Assembly (NCBI GenBank): GCA_937965785.1
Contig: CALCKT010000004.1
Coordinates: 36,613 to 100,612, forward strand
Source of the DNA: an uncultured Propionibacteriaceae bacterium
GTDB taxonomy: Bacteria; Actinomycetota; Actinomycetes; Propionibacteriales; Propionibacteriaceae
Reading direction: 5' to 3'
Length of the DNA stretch: 64,000 bases
Part shown: positions 35,804 to 44,629 of the stretch, piece by piece
Position numbering within the stretch: the first letter of the stretch is position 1
Layout of the letters: every line of letters starts with the position of its first letter
The notes under the pieces: generated by a model
What the model saw: only the letters and a program-made list of their open reading frames with translations
Told to the model about the DNA's origin: nothing
The model's database searches: none
Position numbers and translations under genes: made by a program

Positions 35804-37210
35804 ATGGGGAAGACCCTCGCCGAGAAGGTCTGGGATGCGCATGTTGTACGCGCTGTTGATGGTGAACCCGACCTTCTCTACATCGATCTGCACCTGGTGC
35901 ACGAGGTCACGAGCCCGCAGGCATTCGAGGGCCTGCGGATGAACGGCCGGAAGGTGCGCCGTCCGGATCTCACCCTGGCAACCGAGGACCACAACACCCC
36001 GACGCTGAACATTCTCGCACCCATCGCGGACCCCGTCTCCCGGACCCAGGTGGAAACACTGCGCAGGAACGCGGCCGAGTTCGGAATCCGCCTCCATTCC
36101 CTGGGTGATCGCGACCAGGGTGTCGTTCACATCATCGGCCCGCAGCTCGGGGTGACCCAGCCCGGCATGACCATAGTCTGCGGCGACTCCCACACCTCGA
36201 CCCACGGCGCCTTCGGGGCGCTGGCCTTCGGGATCGGCACATCGGAGGTGGAACATGTGCTCGCCACCCAGACGCTGCCGCAGAAGAAACCGAAGATGAT
36301 GGCCGTCAACATCAACGGCGACCTGCCGCCCGGGGTCACCGCCAAGGACGTTGTCCTGGCGTTGATCGCCAAGGTCGGCACGGGCGGTGGCCAGGGCTAC
36401 ATCGTCGAGTACCGGGGAAGCACCATCGAACAGTTGTCGATGGAGGGCCGCATGACGATCTGCAACATGTCCATCGAATGGGGTGCCAAGGCCGGCATGA
36501 TCGCCCCGGACGAGACCACCCTCGCCTACCTGAAGGGCCGCCCGCACGCCCCCGAGGGGGCCGACTGGGATGCCGCGGTCGAGTACTGGAGGACCCTGCG
36601 CTCCGACGACGACGCCCACTTCGATGCGCAGGTGGACATCGACGCGACCCGGCTGACCCCCTTCGTGACCTGGGGCACCAACCCCGGGCACGGCGTGCCG
36701 CTCGGGGGAGTGGTGCCCGCCCCCGAGGACTTCGACTCCGAGGTGGAGCGGGCCACCGCCCGCCGGGCCCTCGAATACATGGACCTGGCCCCGGGTACCC
36801 CGATGCGGCAGATCGCGGTGGACACGGTGTTCCTCGGTTCCTGCACCAACGGCCGGATCGAGGACCTGAGGCTGGCGGCCTCCGTGCTCCGGGGACGCAG
36901 GATCGCCGAAGGCGTGCGGATGCTCGTCGTCCCGGGTTCGGCCCGGGTCCGGCTCCAGGCGGAGCTCGAGGGTCTGGACAAGATCTTCCTCGCGTCCGGG
37001 GCCGAGTGGCGGGCGGCGGGATGTTCGATGTGCCTCGGCATGAACCCCGACCAGCTCTCCCCGGGGGAGAGGTCGGCCTCCACGTCCAACCGCAACTTCG
37101 AGGGACGCCAGGGAAAGGGCGGACGCACCCACCTCGTCAGTCCCGCCGTCGCTGCCGCGACCGCAGTCGCCGGTCACCTTGCCGCCCCTGCCGACCTGAT
37201 CGGAGCCTGA
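35804..37210 (+). CDS. leuC: 3-isopropylmalate dehydratase large subunit
   Basis: 468 residues. With LeuD it isomerises 2- to 3-isopropylmalate through a [4Fe-4S] cluster. Cluster cysteines are in FLGSCTNGRIEDL and AGCSMCLGMNPDQLSPGE. The active-site GDSHTSTHGAFGALAFGIGTSEVEHVLATQ region is intact. ATG 35804 is chosen because AGGAAG lies 7 nt upstream; GTG 35798 is too close to it. leuD follows after 3 nt. Confidence 0.97.
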   Translation: MGKTLAEKVWDAHVVRAVDGEPDLLYIDLHLVHEVTSPQAFEGLRMNGRKVRRPDLTLATEDHNTPTLNILAPIADPVSRTQVETLRRNAAEFGIRLHSLGDRDQGVVHIIGPQLGVTQPGMTIVCGDSHTSTHGAFGALAFGIGTSEVEHVLATQTLPQKKPKMMAVNINGDLPPGVTAKDVVLALIAKVGTGGGQGYIVEYRGSTIEQLSMEGRMTICNMSIEWGAKAGMIAPDETTLAYLKGRPHAPEGADWDAAVEYWRTLRSDDDAHFDAQVDIDATRLTPFVTWGTNPGHGVPLGGVVPAPEDFDSEVERATARRALEYMDLAPGTPMRQIAVDTVFLGSCTNGRIEDLRLAASVLRGRRIAEGVRMLVVPGSARVRLQAELEGLDKIFLASGAEWRAAGCSMCLGMNPDQLSPGERSASTSNRNFEGRQGKGGRTHLVSPAVAAATAVAGHLAAPADLIGA

Positions 37211-37213
37211 GAC

Positions 37214-37828
37214 ATGGACGCCTTCTCCACCCACACCGGGATCGCAGTGCCGCTGCGGCGCAGCAACGTCGACACCGACCAGATCATCCCCGCCGTCTAC
37301 CTCAAGCGCATCACCCGGACCGGTTTCGAGGACGGGTTGTTCGCGGGTTGGCGCAGCGACCCCGATTTCGTGCTCAACCGTGAGCCCTTCAGCGGCGGGA
37401 CCGTCCTGGTTCCCGGACCCGACTTCGGTACCGGCTCGTCGCGGGAACACGCCGTCTGGGCGCTGCAGAACTACGGCTTCAAGGTGATCGTGGGAACCCG
37501 GTTCGGTGACATCTTCCGTTCCAACTCGGGCAAGGCAGGGTTGCTCGTGGCCCTCGTCACCGAGGAGGACCGGGACAGGCTCTGGGCCGCCATCGAGGAC
37601 GCCCCCGAACAACCGGTGACGGTGGACCTGCCGGAGCAGACCATAACCCGCGGGGATCTCGTGATCGGGTTCGAGATCGACGAGTACACCAAGCACCGCC
37701 TGCTGAACGGTTTGGACGACATCTCCATGACCCTGCAGCACGACGCCGAGATCGGGGCTTACGAGGCGACCCGCCCGGGATTCAAACCGAAGACCCTGCC
37801 CGTGCGGACCGCGGACACCGTCTCCTGA
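37214..37828 (+). CDS. leuD: 3-isopropylmalate dehydratase small subunit
   Basis: 204 residues, the swivelling domain of the dehydratase. NVDTDQIIPAVYLKRITRTGF, the GPDFGTGSSREHAVWALQNYGF substrate-binding loop (split here as family blocks) and SNSGKAGLL are characteristic. Length is normal. Translationally linked to leuC. Confidence 0.97.
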   Translation: MDAFSTHTGIAVPLRRSNVDTDQIIPAVYLKRITRTGFEDGLFAGWRSDPDFVLNREPFSGGTVLVPGPDFGTGSSREHAVWALQNYGFKVIVGTRFGDIFRSNSGKAGLLVALVTEEDRDRLWAAIEDAPEQPVTVDLPEQTITRGDLVIGFEIDEYTKHRLLNGLDDISMTLQHDAEIGAYEATRPGFKPKTLPVRTADTVS

Positions 37829-37876
37829 GGACCGCTGCTCGGACGGGCGACGATCCCGACGGTATTCTCCTGCTCC

Positions 37877-38653
37877 GTGGAAGTCGAAAAACGTCCCTGG
37901 CAACGCTCTCTGCGTGAGGCGAACCATGAACCGGCGCCCCGCGCCTACCGTTTCCTGGCGCGGCTGGTTCACCTGGTGATGGGTGGTCTGGTCAGGCGAA
38001 CCTGGCGGGGACAGGAGAACCTCCCGCCCGGCGGGGTGCTGGTGGTTTCCAATCACCTGTCGAACTTCGACGTCCCCACGACCGGCGAGTTCCTCATCTG
38101 GTCCGGGCGCTGGCCCCGCTACCTGGGAAAGTCCGAGATCTGGAAGGTGCCGGTGGTCGGCTGGTTCGCGCGTCAATGCCGCCAGATTCCCGTCGTGCGT
38201 CATTCCGAACGGGCCAAGGACTCGCTCGTGCACGCCCGGGAGGCCCTGGAAGCGGGGGAGTGTGTCGCGATCTTCCCCGAGGGCACCATAACGGCCGATC
38301 CCGATGGCTGGCCCATGACCGGGCGCCCGGGTGCCGCCCGCCTGGCGCTCACGACCGGGGTGCCGGTGATCCCGGTCTGTCAGGTCGGGACAGACGCCCT
38401 CCTGGGCCGGAAGAAACTGGAACTTCACCGGCTGTTCTCCCTGCGCAGGCGCCCCGTGATGGTGCAGGCGGGGCCGCCCGTCGACCTCAGTGCCTTCCCG
38501 GTGGGGGAGGAACCCACGCGGGAGGACGTGGAACGGGCCGGTGTCGCGATCATGGACGCGATCACCGCGGTCGTCGCCGAACTCAGGGGCGGACCCGCCC
38601 CCGAGGGGCGCTGGGACATGCGGGTCGGGGCCCGAGTACCCCAGCGGGGGTGA
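37877..38653 (+). CDS. plsC: 1-acyl-sn-glycerol-3-phosphate acyltransferase
   Basis: 258 residues. Adds the second acyl chain in phosphatidic acid synthesis. The catalytic HX4D motif is NHLSNFD (His60, Asp65). The substrate-binding FPEGTITADPDG and the VPVIPVCQVG block follow. One hydrophobic N-terminal stretch suggests a monotopic membrane protein. GTG 37877 lies 8 nt after TATTCT, a possible -10 of a nearly leaderless mRNA. In Actinobacteria plsC is normally followed by gpsA and ddl; here unrelated genes intervene. Confidence 0.93.
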   Translation: MEVEKRPWQRSLREANHEPAPRAYRFLARLVHLVMGGLVRRTWRGQENLPPGGVLVVSNHLSNFDVPTTGEFLIWSGRWPRYLGKSEIWKVPVVGWFARQCRQIPVVRHSERAKDSLVHAREALEAGECVAIFPEGTITADPDGWPMTGRPGAARLALTTGVPVIPVCQVGTDALLGRKKLELHRLFSLRRRPVMVQAGPPVDLSAFPVGEEPTREDVERAGVAIMDAITAVVAELRGGPAPEGRWDMRVGARVPQRG

Positions 38654-38656
38654 GCC

Positions 38657-39667
38657 TCAGGCGGGATCGTTCATCAGGGCGCGGGCCCGTTCCATCAGCT
38701 CGACGGTGGCGACGGTGGCGTCCAGCGGACGCAGCGGGGACTCGGTGAGCCCCGCCGCGATGCAGCGAGCCACCTCCACGGCCTCGTGGAAGAGACCCTC
38801 GTGGTGGATGCGCGGCTCGTCCCAGGACAACACCCGGCCATCCCGGAACCGAACCTCGACGGGCCCCGGCCGGTAGAACGGGCCGTCGAGCACCAGGGTC
38901 GCGTCGCTGCCCCCGATGACGGCGACGCTCGGGGTGTCGGTCAGCATCGAGGCGAACACGCTCGCCTGACGCCCCTCGCCGTCCTCCAGCAGCGCCATGA
39001 ACTGTCCGACGGCACCCGTCGCGTGCCGGGGACCGGCGGCCGCCACCACCTCGACCCCGGGCAGGACCCAGTCGGCGAACATCAGCGGATAGATCCCGAG
39101 ATCGTTCATGGCCCCGCCGCCCTGGGCCGGGTCCATGGCGCGGCGGTGATCCACCAGGTACTCGCCCATGTCCACGGTGACGGCCTCGATCCTGCCCAGC
39201 AGATCCGCCTCGAGCACCTGCCGGACCACGTCGAAACGGGGCAGCGCCAGCGACCACACCGCCTCCATGCAGAACAGGCCCTTGCCGCGGGCCAGCTCGA
39301 CCAGTTCCCGCGTGGCCGCGACGGTGGGGGTCATGGGTTTCTCGACGAGCACGTTCCGCCCGGCCTCCAGGGCGAGCCGGGCGTGGGAGGCGTGATCCAG
39401 GTGGCCCGTGGCGACGTAGACGACATCCACGTCCTGGGCCACGAGTTCCTCGTAGGAGCCACAGGCCATCTCGATGCCGTGCTCTTCGGCGAATTCGCGG
39501 GCCCGCTCCGGGGAGCGGGAGCCGACGGCGACAATGTGCTGGGAGGTGTTCCGGGTCACCGTGGTGACGAACTGGTCGGCGATCCACCCGGTGCCGATCA
39601 CGCCCCAGCGGAGGGCGGGCACGGAGGTCGGGTCGGTGGTGCGGGGCCGGGGCAGGGAGTCAGTCAT
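38657..39667 (-). CDS. Gfo/Idh/MocA family oxidoreductase
   Basis: 336 residues. The N-terminal NAD(P)-binding fold has RWGVIGTGWIADQFV and VYVATGHLDHASHARLALEAG, and the EKPMTPT motif (catalytic Lys) is at about residue 110. The C-terminal domain has GGGAMNDLGIYPL. Such enzymes oxidise or reduce sugars, inositols or related alcohols; the substrate is unknown. The start is placed at MTDSLPRP because the longer frame to 39751 begins with non-conserved sequence. It is a lone reverse gene between plsC and the metal-uptake remnant. Confidence 0.88.
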   Translation of the reverse strand: MTDSLPRPRTTDPTSVPALRWGVIGTGWIADQFVTTVTRNTSQHIVAVGSRSPERAREFAEEHGIEMACGSYEELVAQDVDVVYVATGHLDHASHARLALEAGRNVLVEKPMTPTVAATRELVELARGKGLFCMEAVWSLALPRFDVVRQVLEADLLGRIEAVTVDMGEYLVDHRRAMDPAQGGGAMNDLGIYPLMFADWVLPGVEVVAAAGPRHATGAVGQFMALLEDGEGRQASVFASMLTDTPSVAVIGGSDATLVLDGPFYRPGPVEVRFRDGRVLSWDEPRIHHEGLFHEAVEVARCIAAGLTESPLRPLDATVATVELMERARALMNDPA

Positions 39668-39898
39668 CTGGGGTCCGTTCCGGGCAACAATGCCCACATT
39701 GTCAGGACAAATTCTCCGGTTGATTCTATCCCGCGACACGCATCGGCTCACCGGTGACCCCGGGAGGTCACGTCAACAGGGCCGGCCGGTCAACGGACCA
39801 GGCCGCGTCGCCCTCCGGAAACGCACGCCTCCGGAGTGATCCCCGCCGCCGACCGGGGCATCCCTGACGCACCGTATCGACGGACGATCTCCAAGAAA

Positions 39899-39946
39899 CC
39901 GCAAAAGCGGATCACAAACCTGACCTACGTCCGCCAAAGCGGATCA
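39899..39946. repeat. two copies of a CCGC-N4-GCGGATCA element
   Basis: CCGCAAAAGCGGATCA (39899-39914) and CCGCCAAAGCGGATCA (39931-39946) differ by one base and start 32 nt apart (three helical turns). Each contains a CCGC-N4-GCGG palindrome. They lie just upstream of the ATPase remnant and could be tandem operators or scars of a lost element. Confidence 0.7.
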
Positions 39947-39965
39947 AATCGTTAGAATCTCCCTG

Positions 39966-40358
39966 ATGTCAAAGGAGATGCCCAAGCGGCGAGTGGTGAT
40001 GCTGCTGCTGATCGCCCGCGCCCTCTGCCAAGGTGGAAGGCTGCTCGTGCTGGACGAACCCACATCCGCCCTCGACGCCGGAAACCAGATCCGGGTGTTG
40101 AGGCGGCTCCGCCGGCTCGTGGACAGCCAGGGCCTGACGGTGCTGCTCAGCTCCCACCAGCCCAACCACGCCTTCGAATTCGCCGACGACGTCCTGCTCC
40201 TCAAGCAGGGTCGCAGCCCCGGGCTGAAACCCATCGCCGACCTGACCGGGGAGGACCTCAGCCACCTCTACGACCTTCCCATGAGGGTGGTTGACCTGAC
40301 GGAAATGCCCGGGCTACGCCTCTGTGTGACCCGGCCCGAGACCAGAGGAGACCAATGA
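39966..40358 (+). pseudogene. 5'-truncated ATPase of a siderophore/metal ABC transporter
   Basis: 130 residues, about half of a FecE/FhuC-type ATPase. Walker B and D-loop (GGRLLVLDEPTSALDAGNQIRVLRR) and the H-loop (LLSSHQPNHAFEFADD) are intact. Walker A and the Q-loop are absent, and the LSGGE signature is replaced by MSKEMPKRRVV. The 200 nt upstream contain no remnant of the missing half. On its own it cannot bind ATP in the usual way, so it is judged a pseudogene, although the open frame is kept and overlaps the next gene by 4 nt. No permease gene is present. Confidence 0.8.
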
Positions 40359-41107
40359 ACAATCCGTGGCAGCTCTACGACGACCTCATCGACCTGATCC
40401 CGCCCGGGGTGAAGGTGCGTGAGGCCCATATCGGCAACTGGGCCTGCGTCACATCCGACGCCGGGACCGGGGTGGCGATGATCTACCGCGGCGGCCCCCG
40501 GGCCGGTTTCGCCGAACGCGACATCGTCGGACGCGACCTCCGGGATGCCGCGTGTGCAGTGAAATCCTGGGACCTGGAGCTGGCGGCCCTCGGGGTGGCC
40601 GCCATCAACTCCTTCCTGACCACGAAGGAACGGCTCGGCGCCCACCCCTTTGCGGGCGAGGACGAGAGATCCACCTTCGAACGTCACGCGGAAACCCGCC
40701 CGGACCTCAGGATCGCCACCATCGGTCATTTCGGCGACATCGAGAAATACGCCGCCGAGGGCCGTGACCTCATCGTCCTGGAGCGGTCGCCCTCGGGAAA
40801 CGATCTCCCGGACCCCGCGGCCGAGTACCTGCTGGCCGACCGCGAACTCGTCTTCATCACGGGCTCCGCCCTCACCAACAAAACCCTGCCCCGGCTGCTC
40901 GAGCTGTGCAGCGGGGCCAGGGTGATCCTCGTCGGTCCGAGCGCGCCCTTCGCGCCCGAGGTGCTACCCGCCTGCGTCGCCGAGATCGGGGGGTCGTTGG
41001 TGATCGACCCCGGTCACGTCCGGCGGGCCATCGGCCTCGGCGGCGGGATGGCGGAGGCCCGCCAAGGACTCCGCATGTTCAACCACATCATCAGGAGGAA
41101 CCCATGA
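40355..41107 (+). CDS. DUF364 family protein (putative metal-chelate handling)
   Basis: 250 residues. An N-terminal DUF4213-like domain (WQLYDDLIDLIPPGVKVREAHIG) precedes a Rossmann-like DUF364 domain (RIATIGHFGDIEKYAAEG, ITGSALTNKTLPRLLELC, VILVGPSAPFAPEVL). Members occur with iron/siderophore or molybdate ABC transporters and are thought to act in heavy-metal chelation. It overlaps the ATPase remnant upstream and the binding-protein gene downstream by 4 nt each, so it is part of the same unit. Confidence 0.85.
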   Translation: MNNPWQLYDDLIDLIPPGVKVREAHIGNWACVTSDAGTGVAMIYRGGPRAGFAERDIVGRDLRDAACAVKSWDLELAALGVAAINSFLTTKERLGAHPFAGEDERSTFERHAETRPDLRIATIGHFGDIEKYAAEGRDLIVLERSPSGNDLPDPAAEYLLADRELVFITGSALTNKTLPRLLELCSGARVILVGPSAPFAPEVLPACVAEIGGSLVIDPGHVRRAIGLGGGMAEARQGLRMFNHIIRRNP

Positions 41108-42204
41108 AAACGCAGTGGAAACCGTTGTTCGCGGGGCTGGTCGCCCTGGCCACGCTCCTGACGGGCTGCTCGTCGGCCCCCACTCAGACGACCGGGTCCC
41201 GGACCCCCGCGGCCTCCGCGTCGGGAGGCTCACTCAGCTTCAAGGACATGGGTGGGCGTGACACCGAGCTGGCGGCCCCGGCGAAACTGGCCTTCGGGGC
41301 GGGCCCTCCCGCCACCGTCATGATCTACACCTTCGGGGCGGACAAACTCGCAGGCTGGAACACCAAGGTGACCGAGCAGGTCTCCCGGTACGTGACCCCG
41401 GAGGCCGCGGCGCTGCCGGTTCTCGGCAGGGCGAACGGCAAGGACGGCACGTTCAACGCCGAAACCCTGCTGGGTCGCGGGGTCAACGTCATCCTCGACG
41501 CGGGCGAGGTCTCCGCCGAGTACGCGAAGATCGACGACGACCTCGAACAGCAGAGCGGGATCCAGGTGGTCCAGTTGTCGACGGAGCTCCAGAAACTGCC
41601 CGAGTCCTACCGGATGATGGGTCGAATCTTCGGTGATGAGGCGCGTGGTGAGCAATTGGCGAGCCACATCGAGCGGATCAACACCGAACTCGCGCGGGGA
41701 TCGGCGACGATCCCCGATGAGCAACGCGTTTCCGTCTACTACGCCACGGGCGATGCGGGCCTGAGCACCGCGGGCAGCAAGAACATCCACGCCCAGGTGA
41801 TCGACGCCATCGGAGCCAGGAACGTGTACGGAACGGCCGAGAAGGCCTCGGGACGGGTCGACGTGAACGCCGAGCAACTGCTCACCTGGGATCCCGACTG
41901 GATCATCGCCATGCCCGGGAAAGGCGGCGCGGATCTGGCCTTGAGCGACGCCTTCAAATCCTTGCCCGCGGTTTCCAGGGGCAATGTGCTGAACTCCCCG
42001 CAGGCTCCCTGGGCCTGGATGGACGGCCCGCCATCGGTCAACCAGGTGATCGGTGCGGTCTGGGCGGCGGAGACCATCTACCCGGATGTATACGATTTCG
42101 ACCTGCCGAAGGAGGTGAAGGAGTTCTACTCGCTCTTCTACCACCGCGAACTGACCGATTCCGAGGTGAACGAGATTCTCGCAGGAGCCGGACGCAGGAG
42201 CTGA
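41104..42204 (+). CDS. iron/siderophore-type ABC substrate-binding lipoprotein
   Basis: 366 residues. Signal peptide with lipobox LLTGC (Cys about residue 21) indicates membrane anchoring. The mature part has the two-lobe periplasmic_binding_2 (FepB/BtuF) layout: LSFKDMGGRDTEL, a helix-rich middle and LLTWDPDWIIAMPG in the second lobe. Overlaps the DUF364 gene (ATGA). With no permease and a broken ATPase beside it, uptake would need a transporter encoded elsewhere. Confidence 0.9.
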   Translation: MKTQWKPLFAGLVALATLLTGCSSAPTQTTGSRTPAASASGGSLSFKDMGGRDTELAAPAKLAFGAGPPATVMIYTFGADKLAGWNTKVTEQVSRYVTPEAAALPVLGRANGKDGTFNAETLLGRGVNVILDAGEVSAEYAKIDDDLEQQSGIQVVQLSTELQKLPESYRMMGRIFGDEARGEQLASHIERINTELARGSATIPDEQRVSVYYATGDAGLSTAGSKNIHAQVIDAIGARNVYGTAEKASGRVDVNAEQLLTWDPDWIIAMPGKGGADLALSDAFKSLPAVSRGNVLNSPQAPWAWMDGPPSVNQVIGAVWAAETIYPDVYDFDLPKEVKEFYSLFYHRELTDSEVNEILAGAGRRS

Positions 42205-42263
42205 TCCGGCCGGGTGCCCCGCGGCAAGTAGGATGATTCGGCAGTCGAACTCAGGAGGCCCCA

Positions 42264-43376
42264 GTGTCGAAACGAACCAAGATCGCCTTGGTTTTCGGAG
42301 GAAAATCGTCGGAGCACGGCATCTCCTGCCTGACGGCGGCCAGCGTGCTCGGAGCCATCGACCGGGAACGGTTCGACGTCGTCGCCGTCGGCATCTCGAG
42401 GAGCGGCCGGTGGTCCCGGATGTCGTTGGAGGAGGTCGCGGATCTCCACATCACCGGGGGAGCCACACCGGAGGTTCCGGAACCCGAACACGACGCGGTC
42501 TGGTTGGTCGGTGACCGCGGGGGCGAGATCGCCACCCGGGTCGGCGACCAGCTGCTGGATGTGCAGGCGGTGGATGTCGTCTTCGCCCTCCTGCACGGCC
42601 CCTACGGCGAGGACGGCACCATCCAGGGGATGTTCGAGATGATGGGCATCCGTTATGTCGGGTCGGGTGTGTTGTCCTCCGCGGTGGGCATGGACAAACA
42701 CTTCATGAAACTGGCCTTCGAGGCGGCGGGGCTGCCCGTCGGCCCCTACGTCGTCGCCTCGGAGCGCAGACTGCGCCTCGAACGGGAGGCCGTGTTCGCC
42801 GAGGTCGCGGGGCTCGGTTTCCCGGTCTTCGTAAAACCTGCCAGGGGAGGTTCCTCCATCGGGATCACCCGGGTCACCGACCCGTCCGGTCTGGAGGCGG
42901 CCGTGACGGAGGCGCAGCGCCACGACCCCAAGGTGATCTTCGAGCAGGGATTCGTCGGAACCCGGGAGCTGGAGGTGGCGGTGCTGGGTGACCCCGGATC
43001 CCCCGACGGGTGCCGGGCCTCGGTGGTGGGCGAGATCCGGGTCCGGGACAAGGACGGTTTCTACGACTTCACCACCAAGTACCTGGACGATGACGGGGCC
43101 GCCCTCGACGCCCCGGCCAGGACCACCCCGGAGCTGGCCGCCAAACTCCGGGAGCTGGCCTGCCGGGCCTTCAACGCGCTCGAAGCCGAGGGCCTAGTGC
43201 GCGCCGACTTCTTCGCCACCGAGGACCAGGCGTGGATCAACGAGGTGAACACCATGCCCGGATTCACCCGGATCTCGATGTACCCGGCCCTGTGGCAGGC
43301 ATCCGGGGTGCCCTATCCCGAGCTGGTCACCAGACTCATCGAACTCGCCCTCGAACGCCCGGTGGGGTTGCGTTGA
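42264..43376 (+). CDS. ddl: D-alanine--D-alanine ligase
   Basis: 370 residues, ATP-grasp enzyme that makes the peptidoglycan D-Ala-D-Ala dipeptide. VFGGKSSEHGISCLTAASV at the N-terminus, GSGVLSSAVGMDKHFMK, the ATP-binding FPVFVKPARGGSSIGITRV and the metal-binding INEVNTMPGFTRISMYP are complete. The omega-loop reads FYDFTTKY with Tyr, the D-Ala-D-Ala pattern rather than the D-lactate-specific His. GTG 42264 is preceded by CAGGAGG. thiL follows with a 1-nt overlap. Confidence 0.96.
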   Translation: MSKRTKIALVFGGKSSEHGISCLTAASVLGAIDRERFDVVAVGISRSGRWSRMSLEEVADLHITGGATPEVPEPEHDAVWLVGDRGGEIATRVGDQLLDVQAVDVVFALLHGPYGEDGTIQGMFEMMGIRYVGSGVLSSAVGMDKHFMKLAFEAAGLPVGPYVVASERRLRLEREAVFAEVAGLGFPVFVKPARGGSSIGITRVTDPSGLEAAVTEAQRHDPKVIFEQGFVGTRELEVAVLGDPGSPDGCRASVVGEIRVRDKDGFYDFTTKYLDDDGAALDAPARTTPELAAKLRELACRAFNALEAEGLVRADFFATEDQAWINEVNTMPGFTRISMYPALWQASGVPYPELVTRLIELALERPVGLR

Positions 43377-44299
43377 TGAGCTCCGAGTTCGAGATGATCG
43401 CCGAGCTCACCGACGGCCTGGCATTCGGCTCCGACGTGCGACTGGGGCCCGGTGACGACGCGGCGGTGCTGGTGCCGCGCGGCGACATCGTCATCACAAC
43501 CGACGTGCTGATCGAGAACGTCCACTTCAAACGCTCCTGGTCGCCCGCCTTCCAGACCGGCAGGAAGGCGGTGGCGGTCAACGTCTCGGATGTCGAGGCA
43601 ATGGGGGCCGAGCCCAGCGCGGTGGTGATCGGGCTGGCCTTCCCGAGAAACCTGGACCGGCGCTGGGTCAGCGACTTCCAGGAGGGTGTGGTCGAGGAGT
43701 GCGCCCGGGCCGGGGTCAGTCTCGTGGGCGGTGACCTGTCCTCGTCGCCGCACATCGCAATCGGGGTGACCGCGCTCGGGAACCTGTCGGGGCGTCCCGC
43801 CATCACCCGGGCGGGCGCGAGGATCGGTGACCAGGTCGCGGTGCGCGGCCGGCTCGGCTGCTCGGCGGGCGGCCTGCTGGTCCTGCAGCGGGGATTCGGT
43901 TCCCCCAAGGACCTGGTCCTGGAACAGCAGTGCCCGACCGTTCCCTACGGGCAGGGGAAGGTTGCCGCGGAGGCCGGGGCCACCGCGATGATCGATGTCT
44001 CCGACGGTCTGCTGCAGGACCTGGGACACATCTGTGAGCTCTCCGGGGTGGGTATCGACGTGAGAACCGAGTCCCTGAGGGTGCACGACAGCCTGGCCCG
44101 CCTCGCGGCCGCCACGGGCAAGGATCCGCTGGGTTTCATCCTCGCCGGCGGCGAGGACCATGCGCTGGTTGCGACCTTCTCCGCGGATGTGGAACTCCCG
44201 CAGGACTGGCTGCGAATCGGCACGGTGACCTCAGGTGCGGAAGTGATTGTTGACGGCATGCCATGGACGGGTAGCGTCGGCTGGGATCACTTTGCGTGA
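43376..44299 (+). CDS. thiL: thiamine-monophosphate kinase
   Basis: 307 residues. Phosphorylates thiamine monophosphate to the active diphosphate. The AIRS/PurM-like fold shows RLGPGDDAAVL, VITTDVLIENVHF, NVSDVEAMGAEP, GGDLSSS, and IDVSDGLLQDLGH in the C-terminal half. ATG 43376 lies in the ddl stop (TGATG); TTG 43373 is one codon earlier. The ddl-thiL order is conserved in Actinobacteria. Confidence 0.95.
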   Translation: MSSEFEMIAELTDGLAFGSDVRLGPGDDAAVLVPRGDIVITTDVLIENVHFKRSWSPAFQTGRKAVAVNVSDVEAMGAEPSAVVIGLAFPRNLDRRWVSDFQEGVVEECARAGVSLVGGDLSSSPHIAIGVTALGNLSGRPAITRAGARIGDQVAVRGRLGCSAGGLLVLQRGFGSPKDLVLEQQCPTVPYGQGKVAAEAGATAMIDVSDGLLQDLGHICELSGVGIDVRTESLRVHDSLARLAAATGKDPLGFILAGGEDHALVATFSADVELPQDWLRIGTVTSGAEVIVDGMPWTGSVGWDHFA

Positions 44300-44310
44300 A
44301 AGGAAAACCA

Positions 44311-44523
44311 GTGAAAATCAGTGCCCGCAATCAGTTCAAGGGAACCGTCATCTCCATCGAACAGGGCGCCGTCAACGGCATCGTCCAGATCGAGGTCGCG
44401 CCCGGGGTGGTCATCAGCTCCTCGATCACGAACGAGGCCATCCGGGACCTCGGCCTCGAGGTCGGTGGGGAAGCGGTCGCCCTGATCAAGACCTCCTCCG
44501 TGATGGTGGGCGTACAGGACTGA
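44311..44523 (+). CDS. Mop-type molybdopterin/molybdate-binding protein (TOBE domain)
   Basis: 70 residues, the normal size of a free-standing Mop protein. The single TOBE domain begins KISARNQFKGTVISIEQGAVNGIVQIEV and ends SVMVGVQD (given as two family blocks). Mop proteins bind molybdate or tungstate as hexamers. GTG 44311 is chosen because AAAGGA lies 6 nt upstream; an in-frame GTG at 44296 overlaps thiL. No molybdate transport or cofactor gene is in the window. Confidence 0.87.
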   Translation: MKISARNQFKGTVISIEQGAVNGIVQIEVAPGVVISSSITNEAIRDLGLEVGGEAVALIKTSSVMVGVQD

Positions 44524-44629
44524 GGGATTCTTCCCACCGAGGCCTGAAAATTCGCGTGTCAAACCCCGACCGGGTGGGTCACCGGAGCGGCTTTGGCATC
44601 TGATCCGCTCTCTGGACTAGGTTGGAATC

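Noticed and set aside
35684..38428. Reverse open frame of 914 codons across leuCD and plsC
   Set aside because: It runs opposite three recognised genes and through their junctions, with no similarity or start signal.
39899..39946. CRISPR-like repeat
   Set aside because: Only two short copies with a 16-nt spacer, and no cas genes; an operator-like or scar element is more likely.
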